Shown here: one piece after another, positions 17,205 through 25,515 of the stretch | Layout: the number at the start of each line of letters is the position of its first letter | Position numbering within the stretch: position 1 is the stretch's first letter | Source of the DNA: Gammaproteobacteria bacterium | GTDB taxonomy: Bacteria > Pseudomonadota > Gammaproteobacteria > Poriferisulfidales > GCA-002705445 | Assembly (NCBI GenBank): GCA_029268385.1 | Contig: JAQWPG010000009.1 | Location: 70,077 to 121,739, forward strand | Length of the DNA: 51,663 nt | Direction: 5' to 3' | Notes under the pieces: model-generated | Told to the model about the DNA's origin: nothing | The model's input: only the letters and a program-made list of their open reading frames with translations | Databases searched by the model: none | Program-made: the position numbers and the translations under genes

Positions 17205-18455
17205 ATGACAGAAAATACAAGAAGAGTAGTGGTTACAGGTTTAGGTTTAGTATCCCCAGTGGGCTCAACCATTGATAAAGCATGGGGGAACATAAAAAAC
17301 GGTGTAAGTGGTATTAAAAAAATCACTTCTTTTGACGCCTCCTCTTTTTCTGTTCAGATATCTGGATCTGTTGATGATTTTAACGCAGATGATTTTATAT
17401 CTCCTAAAGACCAAAAAAAAATGGATACATTTATTCATTATGGTATTGGGGCAAGTGTAATGGCAATAAATGATTCTGGTTTAGAAATTACAGATAAAAA
17501 TAGAGATAGAGTTGGTGTATCTATTGGTTCTGGAATCGGTGGTTTACCTTATATTGAAAGAAATTATGGAAATTTCTTAAAAAGTGGCCCAAGAAAAATT
17601 TCTCCTTTTTTTGTTCCAAGCTCAATTATTAACATGGTTTCTGGAAACTTATCTATAATGTATGGGATAACTGGCCCAAATTTATCCTTAGTATCAGCGT
17701 GCGCTACTGGCACACATAGCATTGGTGATGCGGCGAGAATGATTAAGCATGGTTATGTTGACTGCATGATTGCAGGAGGCGCAGAAATGGCAACTTGCCC
17801 ACTTGGAATAGGCGGTTTTGCCTCAGCAAAAGCTCTATGTTCAACTAATAATGATAATCCTGAAACAGCTAGTAAACCATGGGACGTTAATAGAAATGGT
17901 TTTGTTCTCGGAGATGGCGCCGGAATATTAGTGCTTGAAGATTATGAGTCTGCTAAAAAGCGTGGCGCTAAAATTTACTGTGAAATTGTAGGATTTGGAA
18001 TGAATAGTGACGCACATCATATGACGCAGCCTGCTGCTGGAGGTACTGGAGCAGCCAAATGCATGAAACAAGCATTAAACGAAGCTTCGTTGAACGAAAA
18101 TGAAATTGATTATATAAATGCTCATGGAACATCAACCCCCGCTGGTGATAAGGCAGAAACCGATGCTATAAAAGCCGCATTAGGAATTGAAAATGCAAAA
18201 AATACACCAATTAGCTCAACAAAGTCTATGATTGGGCATCTTTTGGGCGCTGCAGGTGGTGTTGAAGCTGTATTTTGCGCATTATCTATAAAAGATAATG
18301 TAATACCCCCAACAATAAATCTAAATGATCAGGATCCAGAGTGTGATCTAGATTATGTTCCAAATAAAGCCAGAGAAACTTCTATAGACGTGGCCATGTC
18401 TAACTCGTTTGGTTTTGGCGGAACAAATGGTACGCTAATATTTAAACGCATGTAA
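17205..18455 (+). CDS. fabF: 3-oxoacyl-[ACP] synthase II
   Basis: FabF condenses malonyl-ACP with acyl-ACP. The 416-residue ketosynthase has the active Cys 166 in SACATGTHSIGDA and the two catalytic histidines in INAHGTSTPAGD and STKSMIGHLLGAAGG. The C-terminus NSFGFGGTNGTLIF is standard. It lies 20 bases after acpP and two bases before pabC, the usual order. Confidence 0.97.
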   Translation: MTENTRRVVVTGLGLVSPVGSTIDKAWGNIKNGVSGIKKITSFDASSFSVQISGSVDDFNADDFISPKDQKKMDTFIHYGIGASVMAINDSGLEITDKNRDRVGVSIGSGIGGLPYIERNYGNFLKSGPRKISPFFVPSSIINMVSGNLSIMYGITGPNLSLVSACATGTHSIGDAARMIKHGYVDCMIAGGAEMATCPLGIGGFASAKALCSTNNDNPETASKPWDVNRNGFVLGDGAGILVLEDYESAKKRGAKIYCEIVGFGMNSDAHHMTQPAAGGTGAAKCMKQALNEASLNENEIDYINAHGTSTPAGDKAETDAIKAALGIENAKNTPISSTKSMIGHLLGAAGGVEAVFCALSIKDNVIPPTINLNDQDPECDLDYVPNKARETSIDVAMSNSFGFGGTNGTLIFKRM

Positions 18456-18457
18456 TA

Positions 18458-19276
18458 ATGAATCTGGTTAATGGAAAATTTAGTTCAAGTATTTCAATAT
18501 TTGATAGAGGTTTTTTATATGGTGATTCAATATTTGAAACAATCTTAGTAATAAACAATAAGCCAAATAATTTAGAACTTCATCTTAAAAGACTAAAAAA
18601 AGGATGCGATGCGTTAAAGATAAAAAACTTAGACCATAATTTGTTGCAAAAATATATAAAAAAATCTTTGAGTAATATTAATAATTGTATATTAAACATA
18701 ACGATCACGAGAGGTACTGTTAAAAAAAGAGGTTATAATATAGCTTTAGCAAATTTAAAACCAAATATTATTTTAACTACGAGCACAATACCTAGATACC
18801 CAAGAGACTATCAAGAAAAAGGTGTAAAAACTAAGTTTTCAAATACAATGCTTAATTGCAATCAAAAACTCTCAAAAATAAAGCACTCAAATAGACTTGA
18901 TCACATAATGGCAACAGATGAAATCACAAAAAAATTTCCAGAATTAATTTTATGTGACCAGAAAAATAATATTATTGAAGGGATATCTAGTAATATTTTT
19001 TTTATAAAAAAAGATACTTTATATACTCCAGTAATTAATGATTCTGGTGTTGAGGGTGTAATGAAATGCTACATATTAAAATTACTTAAAAAAAATAAAT
19101 ATAAAGTTAAGCATAAAAAAATAAAAAAAAATGATATAAAAGATTATGACGGTGCATTTTTTTGTAATTCCGTCAGGTTGATTTGGAATATTAAATCAAT
19201 AAACGATCATAAATACAGTAATAGTGAAATTATAAAAGAAATTATTAGGTTGTTAAAAAATGACATATATAAATAA
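18458..19276 (+). CDS. pabC: Aminodeoxychorismate lyase
   Basis: PabC is a class IV PLP enzyme that releases p-aminobenzoate and pyruvate from aminodeoxychorismate. The 272-residue protein begins MNLVNGKFSSSISIFDRGF and contains GDSIFETI. The PLP lysine is in KIKHSNRLDHIMA near residue 145, and IIEGISSNIFFI and GVEGVMKCYIL are also present. D-amino-acid and branched-chain aminotransferases share the fold, but position between fabF and mltG and the NRLDH context indicate PabC. With pabB at 23.6 kb it supplies p-aminobenzoate, a precursor of folate and of methanopterin-type pterins. It overlaps mltG by 17 bases. Confidence 0.88.
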   Translation: MNLVNGKFSSSISIFDRGFLYGDSIFETILVINNKPNNLELHLKRLKKGCDALKIKNLDHNLLQKYIKKSLSNINNCILNITITRGTVKKRGYNIALANLKPNIILTTSTIPRYPRDYQEKGVKTKFSNTMLNCNQKLSKIKHSNRLDHIMATDEITKKFPELILCDQKNNIIEGISSNIFFIKKDTLYTPVINDSGVEGVMKCYILKLLKKNKYKVKHKKIKKNDIKDYDGAFFCNSVRLIWNIKSINDHKYSNSEIIKEIIRLLKNDIYK

Positions 19277-20255
19277 AGTTTTAGCCTTAAAAATACTTAT
19301 ATTAATTTTTTTTATATTATCCTTGTCTTTTTTCTCATATTTAAATTATTCTTTAAATAAAAAAATTTACAATAACAGCAAAAATAGAAAAATTTTTTTA
19401 ATAAATGAGGGTGATAGCATAACTAAAAGTATTAATACGCTAAAGAAAAAAAATATTATAAGCTCAGATTTTAGATCAAAGATTATTATTTATATGTATA
19501 GTTTAAACCCTAAGTTTAACAACGGTAAATATGCTATTAATAAGAGTGATACTGAGTATAGTTTTTTATTGAAATTAGTTAATGGTAATGTTCTACAAGA
19601 TAAAGTTACTATATTAGAAGGGTCAACTTATAAGGATATTATAAGCCTTTTAAGGAATAGTAATCTCTTAAAAGATGAGGGAAGATATATAAATAAAATT
19701 TATCCTTCAGAAATTAATTATTTGTCTCCAGAAGGTATGTGCTTTCCAGACACATATAAATTCTCTTCTGGAATATCAATAGATTACTTTTTAAAAAACT
19801 GTGCAAAAAAAATGAACTCTACATTAATTAAATATTGGAATAATCGCGATTACTCATTGCCTTACAAATCTCCGTATGAAATGCTCATTATGGCTTCTAT
19901 AATAGAAAAAGAAACATCGTTACCTAGTGAAAAGGCTATAGTAGCAAGTGTTTTTGTTAATAGATTAAATAAAAAAATGAGATTGCAGGCAGATCCGACA
20001 GTAATTTACGGTATGAAAAACTTTGAAGGAAACATAACTAAAAAAGACTTAAGAGAAAATAATGAATATAATACATATAGAATTAAAGGTCTTCCAAAAA
20101 CGCCAATATGCTCTCCTGGAGAAGAATCAATACAGGCAGCTAGTAGGCCGAATAAGACAGAATATCTTTATTTTGTTGCAAATAAGAAAGGAAAGCATAT
20201 TTTTTCTAAAAATTACAAAGATCATGTTAAAGCAGTTAATAAATACCAAAAATAA
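19260..20255 (+). CDS. mltG: Endolytic murein transglycosylase MltG (YceG)
   Basis: MltG is an inner-membrane lytic transglycosylase that cuts nascent glycan strands. The 331-residue protein has one N-terminal membrane helix (LKILILIFFILSLSFFSYL), a LysM-like region, and a YceG domain with MASIIEKETSLPSEKAIVAS near residue 215, where the catalytic Glu lies. LQADPTVIYG and ICSPGEESIQAASRP follow. Order pabC-mltG-tmk is conserved in gammaproteobacteria. Confidence 0.94.
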   Translation: MTYINKVLALKILILIFFILSLSFFSYLNYSLNKKIYNNSKNRKIFLINEGDSITKSINTLKKKNIISSDFRSKIIIYMYSLNPKFNNGKYAINKSDTEYSFLLKLVNGNVLQDKVTILEGSTYKDIISLLRNSNLLKDEGRYINKIYPSEINYLSPEGMCFPDTYKFSSGISIDYFLKNCAKKMNSTLIKYWNNRDYSLPYKSPYEMLIMASIIEKETSLPSEKAIVASVFVNRLNKKMRLQADPTVIYGMKNFEGNITKKDLRENNEYNTYRIKGLPKTPICSPGEESIQAASRPNKTEYLYFVANKKGKHIFSKNYKDHVKAVNKYQK

Positions 20256-20258
20256 ATT

Positions 20259-20891
20259 ATGAGCAATGGGAAACTAATAAGTTTTGAGGGAATTGAAGGG
20301 GTAGGAAAATCTACTACAATTAATTCTGTAAAAAAAATTTTAGAAACAAAGGGCCTATCAGTTTTCTGCACTAGGGAACCAGGTGGTACAAAATATGGAG
20401 AATCTCTAAGAAATATTCTACTTAATAACAAATCTGTTATATCCCCAGAAGCAGAGCTACTTTTGCTTTTTTCAGCACGTCGTCAACATATTGAGGAAGT
20501 TATAAAGCCTCAGCTTGCAAAAGGAAAATGGATTTTATGTGATAGATTCATCGACGCTTCTTTTGCCTATCAAGGGTATGGTAAAAAAGTTAATATTAAA
20601 AAAATTGATTTATTAATAAGCAATTTTACAGAAAATATTTTGCCAGATTTGACAATATTTTTTGATTTGCCTTACGATTTAGCTAAAAAACGATTTCCAA
20701 AAAGTAAAAAAAAAGACAGGTTTGAAACTCTTGATGATCATTTTTTTAATGATGTTTATAAAGGTTATTTAAAGCAAGTTAATAAAAATAAAAAGAGGAT
20801 CAAGAAAATTGACGCAAATAAAACTAAATCAGAAGTGCGCGATCAAATTATTTGTGAAATCTCTAAGTGTTTTAAAGAATTTAAATTATAA
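20259..20891 (+). CDS. tmk: Thymidylate kinase
   Basis: Tmk phosphorylates dTMP to dTDP. The 210-residue protein has the P-loop EGIEGVGKSTT, the TREPGGTKYGE motif, CDRFIDASFAYQGYGK, and a basic LID segment (RFPKSKKKDRFE). It starts three bases after mltG. holB, the usual next gene, is absent; instead tmk converges with the HisA-like gene, overlapping it by six bases. Confidence 0.96.
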   Translation: MSNGKLISFEGIEGVGKSTTINSVKKILETKGLSVFCTREPGGTKYGESLRNILLNNKSVISPEAELLLLFSARRQHIEEVIKPQLAKGKWILCDRFIDASFAYQGYGKKVNIKKIDLLISNFTENILPDLTIFFDLPYDLAKKRFPKSKKKDRFETLDDHFFNDVYKGYLKQVNKNKKRIKKIDANKTKSEVRDQIICEISKCFKEFKL

Positions 20892-21557
20892 TTTCGAATA
20901 GATTATGTTTTTTTCTAAAATTGCGGTTAACAATATTATTTCAGAGTAGTTATTTACTTTTGCCTCAAGAATATCCTCCGTATTAGCTACCCCCCCAGAT
21001 ATAATAATTTCAGCATCTGGGTAAATATTATTTATTAACCTAATATTATTATAGTTAATCCCAGTTTTTTCCCCAACATTGTCAAGATTCATTGATATAA
21101 CTTTTTTTGGACATATCTTTCTATAATTATTATTTTGCGCAATAATAATCCCATCTTTAAAATCTAGCGAAAGAATATATTTTTTGTCTTTTTTGTAGTT
21201 TAAGATTTCATAATCTTCAAAAGTTTCGGTGCCAATTATTTGGATATAGTTGCTATTATTAAGAGAGTATAAATGTGAATATTTTCTAACCCCATTATCA
21301 ATAATAAACTCAAGATTGCTAAATGTTTGTATAATACTCTGTAAGAATATATTTTTATTATTAAAATTTGATATTGAATCTAAATCTGCTAAATATATTG
21401 TGTTAAAATCGTATAGAGAGAGAAGGTAGTTAATAAATTTGCATGGATCTGAAGTTGGTGACAATATACTTGATATTTCTTCATATTCGCGTTCTTTGCC
21501 TTTGGAAGCAATAACAACTTTATTATTTTTTAGATCTATAGCAGGTATTAATTTCAT
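20886..21557 (-). CDS. HisA/HisF-related TIM-barrel protein of the methanofuran/H4MPT gene set
   Basis: The 223-residue protein starts MKLIPAIDLKNNKVVIASKG and looks like a HisA half-barrel pair. Both HisA-type catalytic aspartates are present (Asp 8, and Asp 132 in ILSLDFKDG), with phosphate-binding elements IIGTETF (~107-113) and IISGGVANTEDI (~186). It lacks the R-L-x-Q-G start motif of true HisA and is shorter than the usual ~245. HisA/HisF-related proteins of this kind occur in methanogens and H4MPT-using methylotrophs. Here the gene faces an ATP-grasp gene of that same set, six bases from start to start, so I infer a role in that cofactor pathway. Its reaction is not established, and histidine synthesis is the less likely alternative. 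Confidence 0.75.
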   Translation of the reverse strand: MKLIPAIDLKNNKVVIASKGKEREYEEISSILSPTSDPCKFINYLLSLYDFNTIYLADLDSISNFNNKNIFLQSIIQTFSNLEFIIDNGVRKYSHLYSLNNSNYIQIIGTETFEDYEILNYKKDKKYILSLDFKDGIIIAQNNNYRKICPKKVISMNLDNVGEKTGINYNNIRLINNIYPDAEIIISGGVANTEDILEAKVNNYSEIILLTAILEKNIIYSKL

Positions 21558-21563
21558 AAAATT
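21558..21563. promoter_or_regulatory. Six-base divergent junction between two start codons
   Basis: The start codons of the HisA-like gene (minus) and the ATP-grasp gene (plus) are separated by AAAATT only. CAT-AAAATT-ATG reads almost the same on both strands. Both starts are fixed by conserved N-termini, so promoters and ribosome sites for each gene must lie inside the other coding sequence, or the messages are leaderless. Confidence 0.7.
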
Positions 21564-22541
21564 ATGGACATATTAATTTACGAGCATATATTAGGAGAGG
21601 AATTAAGTAATGACTCATCTCAACTAATTATCAACGAGGCAAAGCTAATTATCAAGGCTTTAGTGGAAGATTTTTCAGAATTATACCCGCAGTCAAAAAT
21701 ATCTTTATTGGTAAATAAAAATAACAAAAAAATTTTAGGTAATATAAATCTTGTTTACATGGATTACTCAAAAGATTTAGTAAAAAATATATTATTAAAC
21801 CATAAAAAAAATAGAAGAATATTAATTTTAGCGCCAGAAGAAAAAGATTTATTGTATAGAATAGTTAAAAGTCTTGAAAAAAAAGATTTAATTCTATTAA
21901 ATTGCAATAGTAAATTTTTAAAAACAACATCTTGTAAAATTTTGACACATAAAAAATTTAGCATATCAAATAAATATGTTAATCAAGTTTATGCAAATTA
22001 TAAAGAAATACCTCCTGAACAAAGCATTGTTGCAAAAATAAAAGATGGAATTGGGGCTGAAAAACTTTATATATTTAAAAATCAAGTTGATTTAAAAAAC
22101 AATGAGTGCAAATTATCTGATAATCATGTCTTTCAAAAATATATTAGTGGTGATGTAATAGGGATAAATATTTTTTCAGACTCAAATTCTTTGAAAATTC
22201 TTTCAATAAACAAGCAAATTTATAAATTTTCCTCTAAGCATGAGATTTTTCTTGATAAAATAATAATGGGGCAATTTAATAATTTAATTAAAGATTTGAA
22301 AATTTTTGTAAATAATATTATAGAACATTTTGATGGTCATTATGGTTTTTTTGGTATCGACGCAATACTTGGGAATAACGGCAATATTGTATTCTTAGAA
22401 ATAAATCCAAGACTTACGACTTCTTACGCAGGACTAAAAAAAACTCTGGGTTTTAATCCTGCAATTTTTTTTAGTAATCCAAATTATAAACACAATATTA
22501 ATAATAATAAAGTTTTCTCAATAGAGCATATAAATGAATAG
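21564..22541 (+). CDS. ATP-grasp ligase, MfnD-like (methanofuran-type cofactor)
   Basis: This is a 325-residue ATP-grasp enzyme of the type linked to methanofuran synthesis. In archaea MfnD joins glutamate to tyramine; bacterial homologues sit in H4MPT clusters of methylotrophs. The start MDILIYEHILGEEL matches the family's R-I-L-V-Y-E-y opening. The ATP-grasp core is seen in AKIKDGIGAEKLYIF (~165), HVFQKYISGDVIGINIFSD, and the metal-binding end GIDAILGNNGNIVFLEINPR followed by LTTSYAGL. It overlaps the next gene by eight bases. The amino acid attached and the acceptor cannot be read from the sequence. Confidence 0.8.
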   Translation: MDILIYEHILGEELSNDSSQLIINEAKLIIKALVEDFSELYPQSKISLLVNKNNKKILGNINLVYMDYSKDLVKNILLNHKKNRRILILAPEEKDLLYRIVKSLEKKDLILLNCNSKFLKTTSCKILTHKKFSISNKYVNQVYANYKEIPPEQSIVAKIKDGIGAEKLYIFKNQVDLKNNECKLSDNHVFQKYISGDVIGINIFSDSNSLKILSINKQIYKFSSKHEIFLDKIIMGQFNNLIKDLKIFVNNIIEHFDGHYGFFGIDAILGNNGNIVFLEINPRLTTSYAGLKKTLGFNPAIFFSNPNYKHNINNNKVFSIEHINE

Positions 22542-23565
22542 TAAAATTTACTTAGGTTGGGATATTGGTGGCGCAAATACTAAAATTAGTGTACTTGATA
22601 CCAATTTAAATGTTATTGATGTTCATTTTAAAAATTTAGCAATTTGGAACAATTTTAGTGAACTTAATAATTATTTCAAAAGTATCTCAGGGTTATATAG
22701 CTCATATAATATAGAAAACTTTATTACTATTACTGCTGAGTCATGTGATAATTTTAAGTCTCGAGACGAAGGAATATTTTTGATTTTAAATAATTGCAAT
22801 AATTATATAAAGGGAAACAAATATTATTATTCCAACAGTAATTTATATTTGAAATATAGTGATGCTATAAAAAGTCCAAAAAGCTTGTATTCTACAAATT
22901 GGATTCTCACCGCAAACCTCTTAAAAAGTCTTGATAAAATAAATTTAATGATTGATATAGGTTCTACTACCACAGATTTTATATATAAAAATATAAACAT
23001 TGAAGATAATAATAGTGATTATAAAAGATTATCAAATAACACTTTATTATACACAGGAGTTGTTAGAACACCATTGTCAATGATCTTTAACGATGTGATT
23101 TTTTCTTCAAAAAAAATATCATTAATTAATGAGCTTTTCTCATCCACAGGAGATATTTTCAATATTACTAAAGATATTGATTTTAGTTCTTTAGATTATA
23201 CAGGTGCCGATAATAAAGATTTTTCTTTAAATAATTCATTAGCAAGATTATCAAGATCAATTGGCTTAGATTATAATAAAGATAATTATAAAGATTTGGT
23301 GGCACTAAGCAAATTTATTAAGAAAGAAATTATTAATATTATTTTTAGAAATATAAATCTACTATTTAATAATAATTTAAATAATATATGCTTATCATCA
23401 ATTGGAGAGGGTGCATTTTTAATTAAAGAATTAGCAAAAACGCACAAAATCAAATATATCTCTATTGAAGATGAAAAAATATTTTCTATAATAAACTTAG
23501 ATCATGCAATTGTTTATAAAAATTTAACGTCTGCTTTAGTTGTAACAAATTTTTTTAAGAAATAA
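22534..23565 (+). CDS. H4MPT-linked C1 pathway protein, MfnF-like hydantoinase/oxoprolinase fold
   Basis: The 343-residue protein has an actin/ASKHA-like fold of the hydantoinase A/oxoprolinase family. It begins with the family's WDIGGANTKISVLD (~9-22) and has a second phosphate loop LMIDIGSTTTDFIYK near residue 145. This matches the family named for H4MPT-linked C1 transfer in methylotrophs; the archaeal member MfnF couples the furan phosphate to the tyramine-glutamate part of methanofuran. It lies between the ATP-grasp gene (8-base overlap) and pabB. Many lysines and asparagines reflect AT bias. Family assignment is good; the exact substrate is inferred. Confidence 0.82.
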   Translation: MNSKIYLGWDIGGANTKISVLDTNLNVIDVHFKNLAIWNNFSELNNYFKSISGLYSSYNIENFITITAESCDNFKSRDEGIFLILNNCNNYIKGNKYYYSNSNLYLKYSDAIKSPKSLYSTNWILTANLLKSLDKINLMIDIGSTTTDFIYKNINIEDNNSDYKRLSNNTLLYTGVVRTPLSMIFNDVIFSSKKISLINELFSSTGDIFNITKDIDFSSLDYTGADNKDFSLNNSLARLSRSIGLDYNKDNYKDLVALSKFIKKEIINIIFRNINLLFNNNLNNICLSSIGEGAFLIKELAKTHKIKYISIEDEKIFSIINLDHAIVYKNLTSALVVTNFFKK

Positions 23566-23581
23566 TATAAAACTAGATACT

Positions 23582-24922
23582 ATGAACAAAGTTAAAATTA
23601 ATTACTACAAAGAATCATATGTTTATGGAGAATTTCTTCATAATAAAGATTGGTTCATTTTCTTAGACAGTTGTTATGATGTCGGGTCATTTGGTACATA
23701 TGATATTTTGACATGTAACCCTCATACAAAAATGACTAGCTTTGGTAATTACATCGAATTGATTAAAAACGATATTAAATCAAATTTTTATGATAATCCT
23801 TTTGATGTCATAAAAAAATATCAAAATAAAACCGATTATTTTTGTAATTTACCTTTTCATTCTGGAATGATTGGTTATTTTGGATATGACGCCTTAAATA
23901 AAAACAAACCCTCTAAAGGTAATTTCCCTGACATTGCTGTTGGTTTTTATGATTGGGCAATAGTTATTGATCATGAAAAATTTGAAGCATATGTAATATA
24001 TAAGCATACCAACGATTTAATTGAAGACATTATATCTAATTTTTCTAAAGATATAATGGACGTAAAAACTGTATTAAAATATAAATTTTTTAATTTTCAA
24101 CAAGTTACAAAAAAAGATGATTATATCAATGACGTTATTAAAATTAAAAAATATATATCTGATGGGGATTGTTATCAGGTTAATTATTCTCAGAATTTCA
24201 AAGCTAATTATACCGGTGATCCATGGAATATTTATAAAGACTTGCGAAAAATTAATCCAGCACCATACTCAACTTTTTTTAATTTTGGAACTAAGTACAT
24301 AATTAGCTCTTCTCCAGAAAGATTTATTTCTATTAATAGTGGTTTAGTTCAAACAAAACCCATCAAAGGTACTCTAAAAAGATTGTCTGATCCGTATAAA
24401 GACAATGAGCAGAAAAATATTCTTAGGAATGATGAAAAAAATATATCAGAAAACCTCATGATCGTCGATTTACTAAGAAATGACCTTAGTAAATGTTGCG
24501 AGCTTGGTTCTGTGAAAGTTACCAAATTGTTTGAAATTGAATCTTACGCTTCTGTTCACCACATGGTTAGCACAATCGAGGGAGTACTTGATAATACTCA
24601 TACCTCGGTCGATATTTTAGAAGCAAGCTTTCCTGGTGGTTCTATTACTGGAGCTCCAAAAGGAAGGTCCATGGAAATTATTTCTGAATTAGAAAATAGA
24701 GAAAGAGGGGTTTATTGTGGTTCAATAGGATATTTTGATGAAAATGGCAATATGGATACAAATATTTGCATTAGAACAATAATGTTGCATGATAACGAGC
24801 TTAATTTTGCTGCTGGTGGAGGCATTGTGCACGATTCAAACCCTGCTGATGAGTACTTTGAGAGTTTAGAAAAAGTATCTATATTTATTAAATATTTTTC
24901 AAATGGAGATTTTAAGTGGTAG
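23582..24922 (+). CDS. pabB: Aminodeoxychorismate synthase component I
   Basis: PabB makes 4-amino-4-deoxychorismate from chorismate, the first step to p-aminobenzoate. The 446-residue protein has the chorismate-binding core: ISDGDCYQVNYSQNF, ISSSPERFIS, the PabB-specific lysine in TKPIKGTLKR, ENLMIVDLLRNDLSK, VHHMVSTIEG, FPGGSITGAPKGRSMEII and the C-terminal AAGGGIVHDSNPADEYFES. The PIKGT motif separates it from anthranilate synthase (TrpE). It is embedded between methanofuran-type genes; p-aminobenzoate is also the aryl precursor of methanopterin. pabA is not in the window. Confidence 0.93.
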   Translation: MNKVKINYYKESYVYGEFLHNKDWFIFLDSCYDVGSFGTYDILTCNPHTKMTSFGNYIELIKNDIKSNFYDNPFDVIKKYQNKTDYFCNLPFHSGMIGYFGYDALNKNKPSKGNFPDIAVGFYDWAIVIDHEKFEAYVIYKHTNDLIEDIISNFSKDIMDVKTVLKYKFFNFQQVTKKDDYINDVIKIKKYISDGDCYQVNYSQNFKANYTGDPWNIYKDLRKINPAPYSTFFNFGTKYIISSSPERFISINSGLVQTKPIKGTLKRLSDPYKDNEQKNILRNDEKNISENLMIVDLLRNDLSKCCELGSVKVTKLFEIESYASVHHMVSTIEGVLDNTHTSVDILEASFPGGSITGAPKGRSMEIISELENRERGVYCGSIGYFDENGNMDTNICIRTIMLHDNELNFAAGGGIVHDSNPADEYFESLEKVSIFIKYFSNGDFKW

Positions 24923-25515
24923 TTGTCAAAATTGGTGGTAGTCTTCAGTCAACCCAGTATATTAAAAAATGGATTCATGAAATAAAATTAAACAGAAATA
25001 CAAGTTTTTTATTGGTATTTGGTGGAGGGAGTTATGCTGAAAAAATTAGAAAAGATCAAATTACAAGAAGGTATCATGATCAAGAGGCTCATAAGCGTGC
25101 GATTTACGCAATGAGAGATTTTACTAAAGATTATTTAAACGAACTTAGAGATTTTGTAACAATCAATAAATTATCTTCCATTAAAAAAAATTATAAAAAA
25201 AGAAAATTGTTAGTCTGGATGCCTTCTGTGGACGAGGTAAATAGTTTTGATATACCATTAAATTGGGATGCTACCTCAGATTCTATAGCTTTAGAAATCG
25301 CAAAAAAAACTAATTCACCATTGCTTGTTGTAAAATCCGTAAAATTTAATTGCAAGAATTATATAAATAATTTTTTTTTAAAAGATAATGTATTAGATAA
25401 ATATTTTACAAAAGAATATATGCGCTATTCTCAAAAAATATCTTTAGTATCAAGAGGAAATTTTTACAAGTTAAATAAAATTTGTAAAGATTTCTTAAAC
25501 AATACTAATTATTAA
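24916..25515 (+). CDS. Amino-acid-kinase-fold protein, MfnE-like (methanofuran-type cofactor)
   Basis: This 199-residue protein starts with GTG and overlaps pabB by seven bases. It shows the amino acid kinase fold: VVKIGGSL (residues 3-10), a glycine-rich loop LLVFGGGSYAEKIRKDQ (~33-48), and WDATSDSIALEIAKKT (~119), the nucleotide/acceptor loop. In archaea MfnE phosphorylates (5-aminomethyl-3-furyl)methyl phosphate to the diphosphate used by MfnF, and bacterial homologues accompany H4MPT genes. Its location in this cluster supports the same role. Plain glutamate or UMP kinases are longer and lack this context. Confidence 0.78.
   Translation: MVVVKIGGSLQSTQYIKKWIHEIKLNRNTSFLLVFGGGSYAEKIRKDQITRRYHDQEAHKRAIYAMRDFTKDYLNELRDFVTINKLSSIKKNYKKRKLLVWMPSVDEVNSFDIPLNWDATSDSIALEIAKKTNSPLLVVKSVKFNCKNYINNFFLKDNVLDKYFTKEYMRYSQKISLVSRGNFYKLNKICKDFLNNTNY

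Noticed and set aside
17078-17326. Antisense open frame across acpP and fabF starts
   Set aside because: Both sense genes are unmistakable, and the antisense peptide is low-complexity hydrophobic sequence without a ribosome site.
20886-21557. Annotating the HisA-like gene as the histidine-pathway enzyme hisA
   Set aside because: It lacks the usual HisA start motif, is short, has no his genes nearby, and sits head-to-head with a methanofuran-type gene.
24117-24302. Short open frame inside pabB
   Set aside because: It overlaps the conserved chorismate-binding core in another frame and has no independent signals.
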